DNA from: Tissierella_B sp964485455
Lineage (GTDB): Bacteria; Bacillota; Clostridia; Tissierellales; Tissierellaceae
Length of the DNA: 32,546 nt
Assembly: GCA_964485455.1 (NCBI GenBank)
Contig: CAZAJU010000011.1
Location: forward strand, 1 to 32,546
Reading direction: 5' to 3'
Part shown: positions 23,683-32,418 of the stretch, piece after piece
How positions within the stretch are numbered: the stretch's first letter is position 1
How the letters are laid out: every line of letters starts with the position of its first letter
The notes under the pieces: generated by a model
The model's database searches: none
The model's input: the letters and a program-made list of their open reading frames with translations, nothing else
Told to the model about the DNA's origin: nothing
Program-made: the position numbers and the translations under genes

Positions 23683-24066
23683 TTAGCAGCAACCACTACC
23701 ACCGCAGCAATTATTTTCCTTTTTTGCTTTCTTAGCTTTTAACTCTGACATAATATATTCTTCAGGTATTTCAAGCATATTCACTAATTCATCATTAGTA
23801 GGATATTCTTTTACCTTAACTACCTCTCCATCAAGAACAGTTATAGGTAATACATCTACTCCATCCTTCATAAGCATTTCATTTATAGTCTTATTATCGA
23901 TAAAAGCTTGTGGATTGCTAGTAAGATTATGTCTTTCCACCTTTATTCCCTTTTTATCTAGTCTACTTAGGACAGTGGCAACTCTTAAAAGGTTCTTATC
24001 TACTCCAGGTCCGCAAACGCCTGTTGGGCAACACATAGCAGGATCGTAAATTACCATCTTCTTCAT
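23683..24066 (-). CDS. arsD: Arsenite metallochaperone ArsD
   Basis: 127 residues. The N-terminal chaperone site shows Cys12, Cys13 and Cys18 (MCCPTGVCGP), the trio that passes arsenite to ArsA. The C-terminus ends in two vicinal pairs (Cys120-121 and Cys126-127, NCCGGSGCC), as in ArsD proteins with weak repressor activity. It sits directly between arsR and arsA. An AGGAGA site precedes the ATG. Confidence 0.94.
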   Translation of the reverse strand: MKKMVIYDPAMCCPTGVCGPGVDKNLLRVATVLSRLDKKGIKVERHNLTSNPQAFIDNKTINEMLMKDGVDVLPITVLDGEVVKVKEYPTNDELVNMLEIPEEYIMSELKAKKAKKENNCCGGSGCC

Positions 24067-24083
24067 TTTTATCTCTCCTTTAC

Positions 24084-24404
24084 TTATTCACAACATTTCC
24101 CATCTATCTCATTACATATGCAGTCTTCAGTATGATTAAAAATGTTCATAAGATTTATAATTATCTTATTACAATTTAACATATTCAAGGAATAGTGATT
24201 CCAAACCCCTTCCTTCCTCATGTTTACTAGTCCAGCATCCATAAGTACCTTCATATGATGAGAGAGTGTTGGTTGGGTAAAATCAAAGTGGTCTAGCAAA
24301 TCGCAGGCACATCTCTCCCCACAGGATAGTATATCGATTATCTTCAATCTATTGGGATCCGCTAAAACCTTAATTATCCTTGAATTCTCATCATAATCAA
24401 TCAA
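24084..24404 (-). CDS. arsR: ArsR-family repressor of the ars operon
   Basis: About 106 residues from a TTG at 24404; a GTG at 24413 in the same frame falls on the GGAGG site itself and is unlikely. Winged helix with ADPNRLKIIDIL, the cysteine cluster CGERCACDLL (three cysteines) and FTQPTLSHHMKVLMDAG. The C-terminus has another cysteine-rich patch (DCICNEIDGKCCE). The cysteines near the DNA-binding helix are typical of arsenite-sensing ArsR. It heads the arsR-D-A-acr3-C operon and probably binds the palindrome at 24421-24436. Confidence 0.9.
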   Translation of the reverse strand: MIDYDENSRIIKVLADPNRLKIIDILSCGERCACDLLDHFDFTQPTLSHHMKVLMDAGLVNMRKEGVWNHYSLNMLNCNKIIINLMNIFNHTEDCICNEIDGKCCE

Positions 24405-24420
24405 TTCTATCACCTCCTAT

Positions 24421-24436
24421 ATAGATGTTCATCTAT
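24421..24436. promoter_or_regulatory. Operator palindrome of the ars operon
   Basis: ATAGATG-TT-CATCTAT, a perfect inverted repeat between the promoter and the arsR ribosome site. Upstream on the minus strand, TTGACA (24468-24473 region) is followed after 15-17 bases by TATAGT/TAGTAT, so a bound repressor would block transcription. Confidence 0.65.
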
Positions 24437-24501
24437 GTTTATACTATACAAAAGTTAATGCTTTGTCAATAAAATGTTAAGTTTAGGTTAAAAAATTAAA
24501 T

Positions 24502-24540
24502 ACGGTCCTCTTTGTTTCATTTTGAAACAAAAAGAACCGT
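24502..24540 (-). repeat. GGGACGGTTC-type stem-loop serving as terminator
   Basis: An 18-base arm pairs with its complement at 16 of 18 positions around a 3-base loop; on the minus strand it begins GGGACGGTTCTTTTTGTTTC and is followed by a T-rich stretch. I recall this palindrome as a dispersed stem-loop in many clostridial genomes. Here it follows the ATP-grasp gene and probably terminates it. Confidence 0.6.
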
Positions 24541-24552
24541 CCCAACCTTTCC

Positions 24553-25740
24553 TTATTCTTTTCCTAATATCCTTCTAACTACCTTACCTGCAATAGTACT
24601 CATAAAGTACAGTCCTGGCATTGGATCATCCCAAGCCCAAGTAGAATGAACCTTCTTAGTAGTATTATCCCTTAAAATCTTTCCTAAGGACATCTGTCCG
24701 GATTTCAAATAACCTTTTATGGCAAATAGATCCTCATACATATAGTGGAATACATATCCAGTCTCATATTCTACGCTTTTATTTGGTGGAATCTTATCAG
24801 TCATTTCCAAATAAGCTATTAGAGGGAAGTTCAGTCCACACTTCTCTAGCATCTGGTTAAAGTTAATAGTTCTAACATTTACCTCTATTAGATAAATCAC
24901 ACCTGTATTTACATCACGTTTTAATTCAATCTCTGAGAACCCCTTAAATCCAATTCCTTCAAGGAACGGCTTACAAATCTGATGCAATTCTGGAATCCAG
25001 CTTTGTTTTGCATAAGTTGATGCACCAAAGTTATTTGGCCATTGTCTTAATTTATAAGCAGATGTGTAATGGGTTACCTTTGAATCCTGATTTAGATATG
25101 CATCATAACAATAACAGTTTTCTTCAGGTCCGGGGATTATTCTCTGGATAACTATGCCATGATTATCTCTATGGCACATTTCAACTTTTTTGATTAGTTC
25201 TTCCTCATTATTCACAATAAATACCTTATGTCTATATGCTTTAACAAAGGATGCTGAATCCATTGGTTTAACTATGCAAGGATATTTTATTTCTTCCCTT
25301 ACACGCTCAATTAGATTTTCTTCCTTGGAATTTATAGTTTCAGGTACCCTTACTCCAAACTTATCAGCTAGAAGGCTCATGGTGTATTTGTCCATTACCT
25401 CGGTCCAAAGCCCCTTCTTATCCATAGGGAAAAGATAGTGCTCCTTTAACTCATAAAAATAGGTATCTATAAATTCAACATAAGGGTCTGCCCCTGGATA
25501 TAAAACAGGTTTAGCATCCTGCTTTTTAGCATATTCTATAAGAAAATTTAAAAGACCCTCTGGATTTTCCTTATAATGAGGGGCTATATGTTTTTCGCTT
25601 GTGTATTTGGACTTAGCTCCATATCTGCTTTCCTCACTATAGTCAACGGCAACCGTGTGTATTCCATTTCTGCCTAAGCATCTTATAATGCTTAAACCTA
25701 CATAATAATTACAACCTAAAATAACTGCTTTATTCTTCAT
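24553..25740 (-). CDS. ATP-grasp carboxylate-amine ligase
   Basis: 395 residues. The N-terminal pre-ATP-grasp domain starts VILGCNYYVGLSIIRCLG; the ATP-grasp core has KYPCIVKPMDSASF and the metal-binding IYLIEVNVRTINFN. It ligates a carboxylate to an amine through an acyl phosphate. The layout resembles D-aspartate ligase and related ligases that add amino acids to wall precursors, but other substrates fit equally well. It stands alone, with its own promoter (TTGATA and an extended TGGTATAAT) and terminator. The specific product is not recognised. Confidence 0.78.
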   Translation of the reverse strand: MKNKAVILGCNYYVGLSIIRCLGRNGIHTVAVDYSEESRYGAKSKYTSEKHIAPHYKENPEGLLNFLIEYAKKQDAKPVLYPGADPYVEFIDTYFYELKEHYLFPMDKKGLWTEVMDKYTMSLLADKFGVRVPETINSKEENLIERVREEIKYPCIVKPMDSASFVKAYRHKVFIVNNEEELIKKVEMCHRDNHGIVIQRIIPGPEENCYCYDAYLNQDSKVTHYTSAYKLRQWPNNFGASTYAKQSWIPELHQICKPFLEGIGFKGFSEIELKRDVNTGVIYLIEVNVRTINFNQMLEKCGLNFPLIAYLEMTDKIPPNKSVEYETGYVFHYMYEDLFAIKGYLKSGQMSLGKILRDNTTKKVHSTWAWDDPMPGLYFMSTIAGKVVRRILGKE

Positions 25741-25770
25741 TTTACCACCATCCTGAAAATTGTATATACT

Positions 25771-25797
25771 ATTATACCATTATTTAAATATTATCAA
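25771..25797 (-). promoter_or_regulatory. Promoter of the ATP-grasp gene
   Basis: TTGATA (25792-25797) and an extended -10 TGGTATAAT (TATAAT at 25771-25776). The 15-base spacing is short but the TGn extension compensates. Confidence 0.55.
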
Positions 25798-25803
25798 CAT
25801 ACA

Positions 25804-28131
25804 TCACCAAAATTCTTCTAATAGCCTTTGGACTTGAGCCTTATTTGCTATATTTTTATGATGACTCCATTCACTTGGAAACAGGCTTTTATACCTATTG
25901 GTTCCATATCTATCATCTATTAGAATTACAGCTCCTCTATCTGTTTCTGATCTTATTACTCTTCCTGCTGCCTGTAATACCTTGTTCATCCCAGGGTATG
26001 TGTAGGCATAGTCAAACCCTTGACCAATACTATTATTAAAGTAATCCTTGATGATATCCCTCTCAAAGCAGATTTGAGGCAAGCCCACACCTACAATGCA
26101 AGCTCCTATTAGCTTATCCCCTGTAAGGTCGATGCCTTCAGAAAAAATCCCGCCAAGAACTGCAAATGCAATTACATTTTCATCATGGTCAAATCTACTT
26201 AAATAAGCTTCTCTTTCTTCTTCCGTCATGCTATTATCCTGTATGATAATATTCATACGAGGGTTTCTTTCTACAATCATTTCATAAACCTTTCTCATAT
26301 ATATATATGAGGGAAAAAAAACAAAGTAGTTTCCATTACGGGATCCAATTAAAAGCTCAATGTTTTCAACAACATCAATATATGTGGTCTCCCGATCTTT
26401 ATACTTAGTTGAAACCTGGTTATTTATCATAAGCAAAAGATTTTCTCTCGGAAATGGTGAACTTAGTCTTATATGATAGTCTTGACTTTTACCGCCAAGT
26501 AAATCCCTATGATATTCTAAAGGAGTTAATGTGGCAGAAAAGAATATACTGGCTCTTCCCCTCTTTAAAGCCTGACTTAACAAATAAGATGAATCTACGC
26601 AATAAAGCCTCATAATTAGGTCCCTACCATCCTCAAGAAAACTTGTGACATAATGTTCGTCATAAAAGTCTGATATCTTAAGAAAAGTATTGATACTGAA
26701 ATAAAACTCCATAACCTTATCATATTCAGGATGTTGTTTCTCCTCTATAAGCCAAGGTTCTAATACTGTCATCACCTTTTTAAGAGGATAATAGAAATCA
26801 ACTATCTCTTCCTTCTGATAATAGGAGTCATCTATCTCAAGGTCCTTCTTAAGCTTGTTGAAAATTGTATTTACCTTGTTGATAGATTTGTAAATTTGCG
26901 GATACTTATCCACAAATACATCCTTTAAATCTAAAAATGTGGATTTATTTATTTCAGCCGAGAACATTTCTCTTGACCTATCCACTAGATTATGAGCTTC
27001 ATCTATTAGGAATACATAATCCTCTCCCTCATTCTCAAAGAATCTCCTTAAATATACTTGTGGATCGAACACGTAGTTATAATCTCCAATGACTACATCA
27101 CACCATAAACTTACATCCAGAGAAAATTCGAAGGGACATACATTATGTTTAATTGCATAAGAGCTTATTACCTCTCTAGTCATCAGGTCTTCATTTTGGA
27201 ATATATCCATTATTGCGTCATTCACCCTATCAAAATGCCCCTTGGCAGCCACACAATCCCTAGGATTGCATTTGACTACATCATTGGTGCATATTTTATC
27301 TTTAGCAGTTATGACTAGAGTCTTTGCCCGTAACCCCTTACTAGCCATAAGTATCATGGATGATTTTGGGACCTCTCTTGTAATAGTTTTTGCTGTAAGA
27401 TAAAAGATTTTGGAGCTTATGCCTTCACCTATGGACTTTATTCCAGGGTAAAGAGTTGACATGGTCTTTCCAATTCCGGTAGGAGCCTGTGCAAATAAAT
27501 TCTTCCCTTCTTTTATAGTAGTATATGTGGCTACAGCCAGCTCCCTTTGACCTCTTCTATAACTTTCAAAGGGAAAATCAAGACTCTTTATTGAGGGATT
27601 TCTTATTTCAGTCCAATCGAAGGTTAGATTAGCCCATTCAATGTACATATCTATTAGCTTATAAAAATATTCCTCTAGGATTTCTAAGGTAAATTTCCTT
27701 TTGAACTTCTTTAGCTGCTCCGATTCCAGGTGAAAATAAGTCAGTTGTACGGATATTTCCTCAAGACCATTCTGAATTCCATATATATAGGCATAACACT
27801 TAGCCTGAGCCCAATGAAGAGGATTATAATCCTCTTCAATTAGCTCAAGGTCTTTTGTAGTGCTTTTTATTTCATCGATTATTATGTCCTCTCCCAGAGT
27901 TAAGATCCCATCTGCTCTTCCCTCAAGTAAAATAGTATATTTTTCATAGATTTCAGTAAATTTGAGATAAACCTCCGGCCGATACTCTGACCCGTAGGAC
28001 CTTTGTACCTTTTGATGGGCATAAGTTCCTTCCAGGGCTCTCCCCATAGACATAAAGCTGTTATCAATATCTCCAGAGCGTAGAACAAATTCCACCAGAT
28101 TTCTAACTGAGACCCTAATAATATTTTCCAT
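25804..28131 (-). CDS. PD-(D/E)XK nuclease fused to an XPD/DinG-type helicase
   Basis: 775 residues. Residues 1-170 carry the motifs of a RecB/Cas4-like nuclease: a conserved His (His39), GRADG (Asp74), IDEIKS (Glu87, Lys89) and QxxxY (Gln109, Tyr113). From about 185 a superfamily 2 iron-sulfur helicase follows: YRRGQ, Walker A APTGIGKT (216-223), four cluster cysteines (281, 288, 293, 332), DEAH at 377-380 and the C-terminal motifs GGIFSEGIDLTGD and QAAGRVIRS. The pairing implies 5'-3' unwinding of damaged or branched DNA with strand cleavage. The helicase half is the DinG/Rad3 kind; the fused protein occurs in other anaerobes. No CRISPR array or cas gene is near. Confidence 0.87.
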   Translation of the reverse strand: MENIIRVSVRNLVEFVLRSGDIDNSFMSMGRALEGTYAHQKVQRSYGSEYRPEVYLKFTEIYEKYTILLEGRADGILTLGEDIIIDEIKSTTKDLELIEEDYNPLHWAQAKCYAYIYGIQNGLEEISVQLTYFHLESEQLKKFKRKFTLEILEEYFYKLIDMYIEWANLTFDWTEIRNPSIKSLDFPFESYRRGQRELAVATYTTIKEGKNLFAQAPTGIGKTMSTLYPGIKSIGEGISSKIFYLTAKTITREVPKSSMILMASKGLRAKTLVITAKDKICTNDVVKCNPRDCVAAKGHFDRVNDAIMDIFQNEDLMTREVISSYAIKHNVCPFEFSLDVSLWCDVVIGDYNYVFDPQVYLRRFFENEGEDYVFLIDEAHNLVDRSREMFSAEINKSTFLDLKDVFVDKYPQIYKSINKVNTIFNKLKKDLEIDDSYYQKEEIVDFYYPLKKVMTVLEPWLIEEKQHPEYDKVMEFYFSINTFLKISDFYDEHYVTSFLEDGRDLIMRLYCVDSSYLLSQALKRGRASIFFSATLTPLEYHRDLLGGKSQDYHIRLSSPFPRENLLLMINNQVSTKYKDRETTYIDVVENIELLIGSRNGNYFVFFPSYIYMRKVYEMIVERNPRMNIIIQDNSMTEEEREAYLSRFDHDENVIAFAVLGGIFSEGIDLTGDKLIGACIVGVGLPQICFERDIIKDYFNNSIGQGFDYAYTYPGMNKVLQAAGRVIRSETDRGAVILIDDRYGTNRYKSLFPSEWSHHKNIANKAQVQRLLEEFW

Positions 28132-28182
28132 AAAATCATTCCCTAATATGTAAAATAGAAGTGTATTCTATCAGCATTTAAA

Positions 28183-28211
28183 AATAATTCGCAACTAGGT
28201 TGCGAATTATT
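28183..28211 (-). terminator. Terminator of the AI-2E family gene
   Basis: AATAATTCGCAA pairs perfectly with TTGCGAATTATT (plus one more pair) around a 3-base loop, followed on the minus strand by TTTTT, 22 bases past the stop. Confidence 0.85.
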
Positions 28212-28233
28212 CAACTATTCCTATTTCAATCTA

Positions 28234-29382
28234 TTAAATATCAGTTATTCCTCTATTCTTAAGTCGATGATTCACCGTTTCTCTAAGAAGAGTATAGAGG
28301 ATTGAACCTATAGGTATAAACAAAAGAATTCCCAAAATCCCCATAAGACTACCACCAACTGTTACAGCTACTAATATCCAAATAGAAGGTAGTCCAGAAG
28401 CCTTACCAACTACATGAGGATATATAAGATTCCCTTCTATTTGCTGGATGATTAAAAACATAATTACAAACCAAAGAGCTTTAATAGGGCTTTCAACCAG
28501 TATTAAGAATGCCCCTATCAAACAGCCTACAAATGCTCCCACTATTGGAATAAGAGCAGTAACTGCTATAGTAAGACTTATCATAAGCGCATAAGGAAAA
28601 CCAAAAACAATCATTGCAACTAAGAACAAGGTGCCTATTATGACAGCTTCTAGTAGTTGACCAGAGATAAAATTTGAAAATGCACGATTTGATAGGTCTC
28701 CAATATGAAAAATCATTTGGGCTGCTTTTTCTGAATTAAATGCTAATACAATCTTTTTAACCTGTCGTGTAAGAGATTCCTTTTGAAGTAGTACATAGAT
28801 TGAAAATATAAAGGCAACCACAGATGTTACTATGTTTCCAAGTAAGGATGTAGCAAATGTAAATGTATTTCCAACCCAATCCAATGCACTCTTTTGAAAG
28901 AAGGAAAGGATACTTTGTTCTATGCTAACCCAGTCTATATTAATATTATTTATCCAATCCGTTACTTCAGGATTATCTATTAAATTTTTAACTACAAATA
29001 CTTGTGCATCCTTCCAATAATGAGGAAGTTTAATTGCTAACTCCCTAATAGTAGTTACTAACTCTGGAATTATAATAAGCAGGATTATAAGTATAGTTGC
29101 TATGAACAAAATCAAAGTTATTAAATAGCTTAAGGGTCTTTTAAATCCTTCTTTTATCCTTCCTAGAGGACTTTTTTCATTAAAGAAGGTTCTTTCAATA
29201 AACATCATTGGGCTATTCATTATAAATGCCAGTGATGCTCCTATTATAAAGGGTGAGATTATACTTATAAACCTTCTAATATGGTCTCCTAACCCTTGCA
29301 GATTCTCCAAAACAAACATCAGTATTATAGCAAAGGATATTAAAAAGACAGCATTCTTCATCTGCTTTGATTTTAACTCCAT
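28234..29382 (-). CDS. AI-2E family (UPF0118/TqsA-like) membrane protein
   Basis: 382 residues and about eight membrane helices in the family arrangement: N-terminal pairs, a soluble stretch (about 110-180), then the conserved C-terminal block with ALIPIVGAFVG and a GNLIYPHVVGKASGLPSIWI-type signature. Relatives export autoinducer-2 or act as Na+/H+ antiporters; function varies widely, so no substrate is assigned. A GGAAGG site precedes the ATG. It is transcribed alone, between terminators on both sides. Confidence 0.88.
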   Translation of the reverse strand: MELKSKQMKNAVFLISFAIILMFVLENLQGLGDHIRRFISIISPFIIGASLAFIMNSPMMFIERTFFNEKSPLGRIKEGFKRPLSYLITLILFIATILIILLIIIPELVTTIRELAIKLPHYWKDAQVFVVKNLIDNPEVTDWINNINIDWVSIEQSILSFFQKSALDWVGNTFTFATSLLGNIVTSVVAFIFSIYVLLQKESLTRQVKKIVLAFNSEKAAQMIFHIGDLSNRAFSNFISGQLLEAVIIGTLFLVAMIVFGFPYALMISLTIAVTALIPIVGAFVGCLIGAFLILVESPIKALWFVIMFLIIQQIEGNLIYPHVVGKASGLPSIWILVAVTVGGSLMGILGILLFIPIGSILYTLLRETVNHRLKNRGITDI

Positions 29383-29413
29383 ATTATCACCTTCCTTTTA
29401 TAGTAATAAAAAA

Positions 29414-29440
29414 TCAGGCACAATAATAACATGTGCCTGA
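29414..29440 (-). terminator. Terminator of the CNNM/HlyC gene
   Basis: TCAGGCACA pairs with TGTGCCTGA around a 9-base loop, followed on the minus strand by TTTTTT, a few bases after the stop. Confidence 0.88.
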
Positions 29441-29446
29441 CCTCTA

Positions 29447-30796
29447 TTATTCATCTTGATCTACATCATTTTCATTATTTATATCATTTATAACTATATG
29501 CACCTGTTGAACTCTTTTTTCATTAATTTCCTCAATGTAAAACTCAAGGTTCTCAAATTCAACAACAACTTTCTCCCCATCATCAGGTATATAACCTAGC
29601 ATATCAATTAGAAATCCTCCTAGAGTATCATAATCCTCTGAATCTTCATCTAGCTTCGTTCCTAAATTGCTATTAAGTTCTTTAATGGATATTGCACCCT
29701 TAGCTATAAAATTCTTATCATCTATTCTCCTTATATCCGGCTCATCGTGATCATACTCATCATCTATATCACCTACGATTTCCTCAACAAGGTCTTCCAT
29801 AGTAACTACACCTGAGAAACCACCATATTCATCAATAAGAACTGCCATATGCTTCTTTTTAGTTTGCATCTCATTAAATAAATCGTTGATGTTCTTTCTC
29901 TCAGGGATAAAATATGCAGGTCGAAGTATCTTCTTGATATCAACGTTATTAAATCCTACCTTATAAGCTTCCAACAGAAAATCCTTTATGTAGAGTATGC
30001 CTAAGATATCATCTACATCACCTTCATATACAGGAATTCTAGAATATTTAAGCTCTAACATATCCCCTAAATAATCCTCTATAGGGTCTTCTAAATCTAT
30101 CATAAAGACTTCAGTTCTAGCAGTCATTATTTCCTCAGCCAACTTATCATCAAATCCAATAACACTGTTGATCATTTCACGTTCTACAGGATTAATAACT
30201 CCTTGCTCTTGCCCAACTTCTACCATTGAGCGAATCTCCTCAAGAGTTATCTTTTCTTCAACACCTTCAGTTCTAATTCCTAAAATACGCATAACTCCAT
30301 TAGTAGATAAGGACAAAAGACTTATAAAAGGACTCATTATCTTAGCTACTATATTTATAAATTTAACAGCAAAGAAAGAAAACTTCTCTGCATATTGTAA
30401 TGCTACTCTCTTTGGAACTAATTCACCAAACACCAAGGTTATATAGGATAATATAAGAGTTACACCTATAAATGCTACGTCCTTTGCAAAAGGAACTCCA
30501 AATCCATTCAGAACCTTACCTAAGTCATCCGAAATCCCTACGGCTGCTGATGCAGATGAGAAAAATCCTGCAAATGTTATGCCTACCTGAATTGTGGATA
30601 AAAATTTTGAAGGTTCTGCTAAAAGGTGTAACAACATTTTAGCCTTCTTATTACCTTCATCTGCCTGCATATTTAACTTCTTCTTGTCAACTGATACCAT
30701 TGCCATTTCCGATGCAGCAAAAAATGCATTTAACAAAGTCAGAAAACCTATTAAAAGCAATTGTCCTGTTATCGTGGCCCCAGATTCGTCGCCCAT
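29447..30796 (-). CDS. CNNM/hemolysin-C family transporter with CBS pair
   Basis: 449 residues: an N-terminal CNNM (DUF21) membrane domain of about four helices (to about 200), a paired CBS domain (about 215-340, with MTARTEVFMIDLE and LIDEYGGFSGVVTMEDLVEE) and a C-terminal CorC/HlyC domain (about 355-440, FIAKGAISIKELN and DTLGGFLID). Bacterial homologs export Mg2+ or Co2+; hemolytic activity is only a historical name. The very acidic tail ends NDINNENDVDQDE. It sits alone with a terminator behind it. Confidence 0.9.
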   Translation of the reverse strand: MGDESGATITGQLLLIGFLTLLNAFFAASEMAMVSVDKKKLNMQADEGNKKAKMLLHLLAEPSKFLSTIQVGITFAGFFSSASAAVGISDDLGKVLNGFGVPFAKDVAFIGVTLILSYITLVFGELVPKRVALQYAEKFSFFAVKFINIVAKIMSPFISLLSLSTNGVMRILGIRTEGVEEKITLEEIRSMVEVGQEQGVINPVEREMINSVIGFDDKLAEEIMTARTEVFMIDLEDPIEDYLGDMLELKYSRIPVYEGDVDDILGILYIKDFLLEAYKVGFNNVDIKKILRPAYFIPERKNINDLFNEMQTKKKHMAVLIDEYGGFSGVVTMEDLVEEIVGDIDDEYDHDEPDIRRIDDKNFIAKGAISIKELNSNLGTKLDEDSEDYDTLGGFLIDMLGYIPDDGEKVVVEFENLEFYIEEINEKRVQQVHIVINDINNENDVDQDE

Positions 30797-30896
30797 CTAA
30801 TTTATTCCTCCCATTACTATGTAGATATTTAGAAACCATACTAATCATTATTAACTATATCATCATATTTTCCCCAATTTGTCAATAATAATATGC

Positions 30897-31124
30897 CTAA
30901 ACCCACCTATTATTTACCATTTTTACATTGTAATCCTTATCGCTAATGTTGCAATATGGACATCTTTTAACACCATGGACTTGATCCTTTATGAAAATTA
31001 CTGGTTTGGAGCAATATGGGCACCAACTTTGATTATCCTTTAATTTTGCATCTGTAGGAATTTCTTTGTCAGGCGTCTCATTCTTTGTGTTTATAATTTC
31101 AAACATGTCCATTTGTGTATCCAT
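30897..31124 (-). CDS. Small zinc-ribbon protein of unknown function
   Basis: About 75 residues from the ATG at 31124, which has GGGGAG 5 bases upstream; a frame extension to 31151 has no site. The N-terminal half is polar and probably unstructured. The C-terminal half has two CPYC knuckles 19 residues apart (SWCPYCSKP and KRCPYCNIS), a rubredoxin/zinc-ribbon fold. No partner gene points to a role. Confidence 0.7.
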   Translation of the reverse strand: MDTQMDMFEIINTKNETPDKEIPTDAKLKDNQSWCPYCSKPVIFIKDQVHGVKRCPYCNISDKDYNVKMVNNRWV

Positions 31125-31229
31125 ATTAACTCCCCTTAAGTCTTGCAGCAATTAAATAGCTTTTTTAGCTACCCAATCTTTATTATACCATAAAACCCAA
31201 CTAAATATTGTTTAAATATAACGAGGTGC

Positions 31230-31269
31230 AATAAGAAAATGCTACCCAAAAGGATAGCATTTTCTTATT
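31230..31269 (-). terminator. Terminator hairpin after the left usp gene
   Basis: An 18-base arm pairs with its complement with one mismatch around a 4-base loop; both arms are A/T-rich at the base, so it can act on either strand. Confidence 0.72.
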
Positions 31270-31312
31270 TTGAGGAGAAAAATTATATCTACCTATTTTT
31301 CGGAAGCTTTTC

Positions 31313-31738
31313 TTATTTCACAATAAATACAGATATATTGGAATGATGAACTACACTGTCAGAAACACTACCAATTAAAGTTCTACTAAATACGCCTTGT
31401 CCTCGAGAACCCATAATTACAGCATCATATCCTCCGCCTTCTGCTTCTAGAATTATCTCCTCTGCAGGATTACCTTTCCTAATCTTAGTGTCCACTTTAC
31501 CAGCAAAACCATTCAATGAATCTAGGGCAGCTTGTAACATTTTTTGGCTGTATTCATGGTTAAAATCTGAGGCTTTGTTTATAACGTCTGGAACAGTTAT
31601 ATACTTATAGCCTGTTATTGGAGCAACAACATTTAAAATTGTAATTTCACTACCCATACATTCAGCTATTTTCTTGGCTTTATCCAAAGCTCTCTTTGAA
31701 CTATCAGAACCATCAATTGGAACAAGTAGCTTTTTCAT
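31313..31738 (-). CDS. Universal stress protein (UspA family), second copy
   Basis: 141 residues from the ATG at 31738 with GGAGGG 6 bases upstream; the TTG two codons earlier is part of that site. A single Usp domain: LLVPIDGSDSS at the N-terminus and the nucleotide-binding G-2x-G-9x-G-S signature in GSRGQGVFSRTLIGSVS. The closing HHSNISVFIVK is typical. It likely binds ATP and dimerises. It is a close paralog of the gene 150 bases upstream. Confidence 0.92.
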   Translation of the reverse strand: MKKLLVPIDGSDSSKRALDKAKKIAECMGSEITILNVVAPITGYKYITVPDVINKASDFNHEYSQKMLQAALDSLNGFAGKVDTKIRKGNPAEEIILEAEGGGYDAVIMGSRGQGVFSRTLIGSVSDSVVHHSNISVFIVK

Positions 31739-31892
31739 GATCAACCCTCCGTAATTAATTTTTTAATCTACAATCTAAATGGAAGTCTTTAGCCTTATCA
31801 AAGGGTCTTAATATGTTCATCGGAAAAACCCCCTTTTCAAAATCATTTTTCTCACTGAATATTATCCTTTATTTAGAAAAAAGTGAATGTTT

Positions 31893-32318
31893 CTACTTAA
31901 CTATTAGAACAGATGACTTTATATGATGTACTACCTTATCGGAAACACTACCTAGTAAGGCTCTTGAAAAGGCTCCACCACCCCTGCTTCCCATAACTAT
32001 TAGGTCGAATCCACCTTCTTCAGAAAATTTAATAATTTCATCTACAGCATCACCAACTCTAGTTTCTGTGAATAAGGTACCATTAAAATCCTGAAATACT
32101 TCCTTGGACTTTTTAATAACCTCTTCTCCACGCATTGAGGCATTCTTCTTAATTTCATTGGCAAGCTCTCGATTATTGATATAAACCGTATCTCTTAATG
32201 GATTAATAACATGAAGAATAGTAACTTCACTGCCAATTGCTTCTGCAATCTTTCTTGCTTTAAATAAGGCCTTTTCTGAGTGCTTCGAACCATCTACGGC
32301 TACCAATATTTTCTTCAT
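31893..32318 (-). CDS. Universal stress protein (UspA family), first copy
   Basis: 141 residues, same length as its neighbour. ILVAVDGSKHSEKAL at the N-terminus and the ATP-binding G-2x-G-9x-G-S signature in GSRGGGAFSRALLGSVS. The two copies share most of the C-terminal region and arose by tandem duplication. The spacer between them holds no terminator, so they may be co-transcribed. An inverted repeat lies upstream at 32388-32418. Confidence 0.92.
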   Translation of the reverse strand: MKKILVAVDGSKHSEKALFKARKIAEAIGSEVTILHVINPLRDTVYINNRELANEIKKNASMRGEEVIKKSKEVFQDFNGTLFTETRVGDAVDEIIKFSEEGGFDLIVMGSRGGGAFSRALLGSVSDKVVHHIKSSVLIVK

Positions 32319-32387
32319 TATAAAACCTCCCTCATACTAGACAATATGTGTTTACGATAATTTGTATACTATATATACCCAGATAAA

Positions 32388-32418
32388 TTGAAATATTACT
32401 AATATATTAATATTTCAA
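32388..32418. promoter_or_regulatory. Inverted repeat upstream of the usp pair
   Basis: TTGAAATATTA and TAATATTTCAA form an 11-bp dyad with a 9-base centre about 70 bases before the start. It may be an operator; a weak TTGTTG-17-TAATAT promoter overlaps it. Nothing else is seen from 32319 to the window end. Confidence 0.4.

Noticed and set aside
25804..28131. CRISPR-associated Cas4/CasDinG interpretation
   Set aside because: No repeat-spacer array or other cas gene is in the window, and the architecture is that of housekeeping-type fusions.
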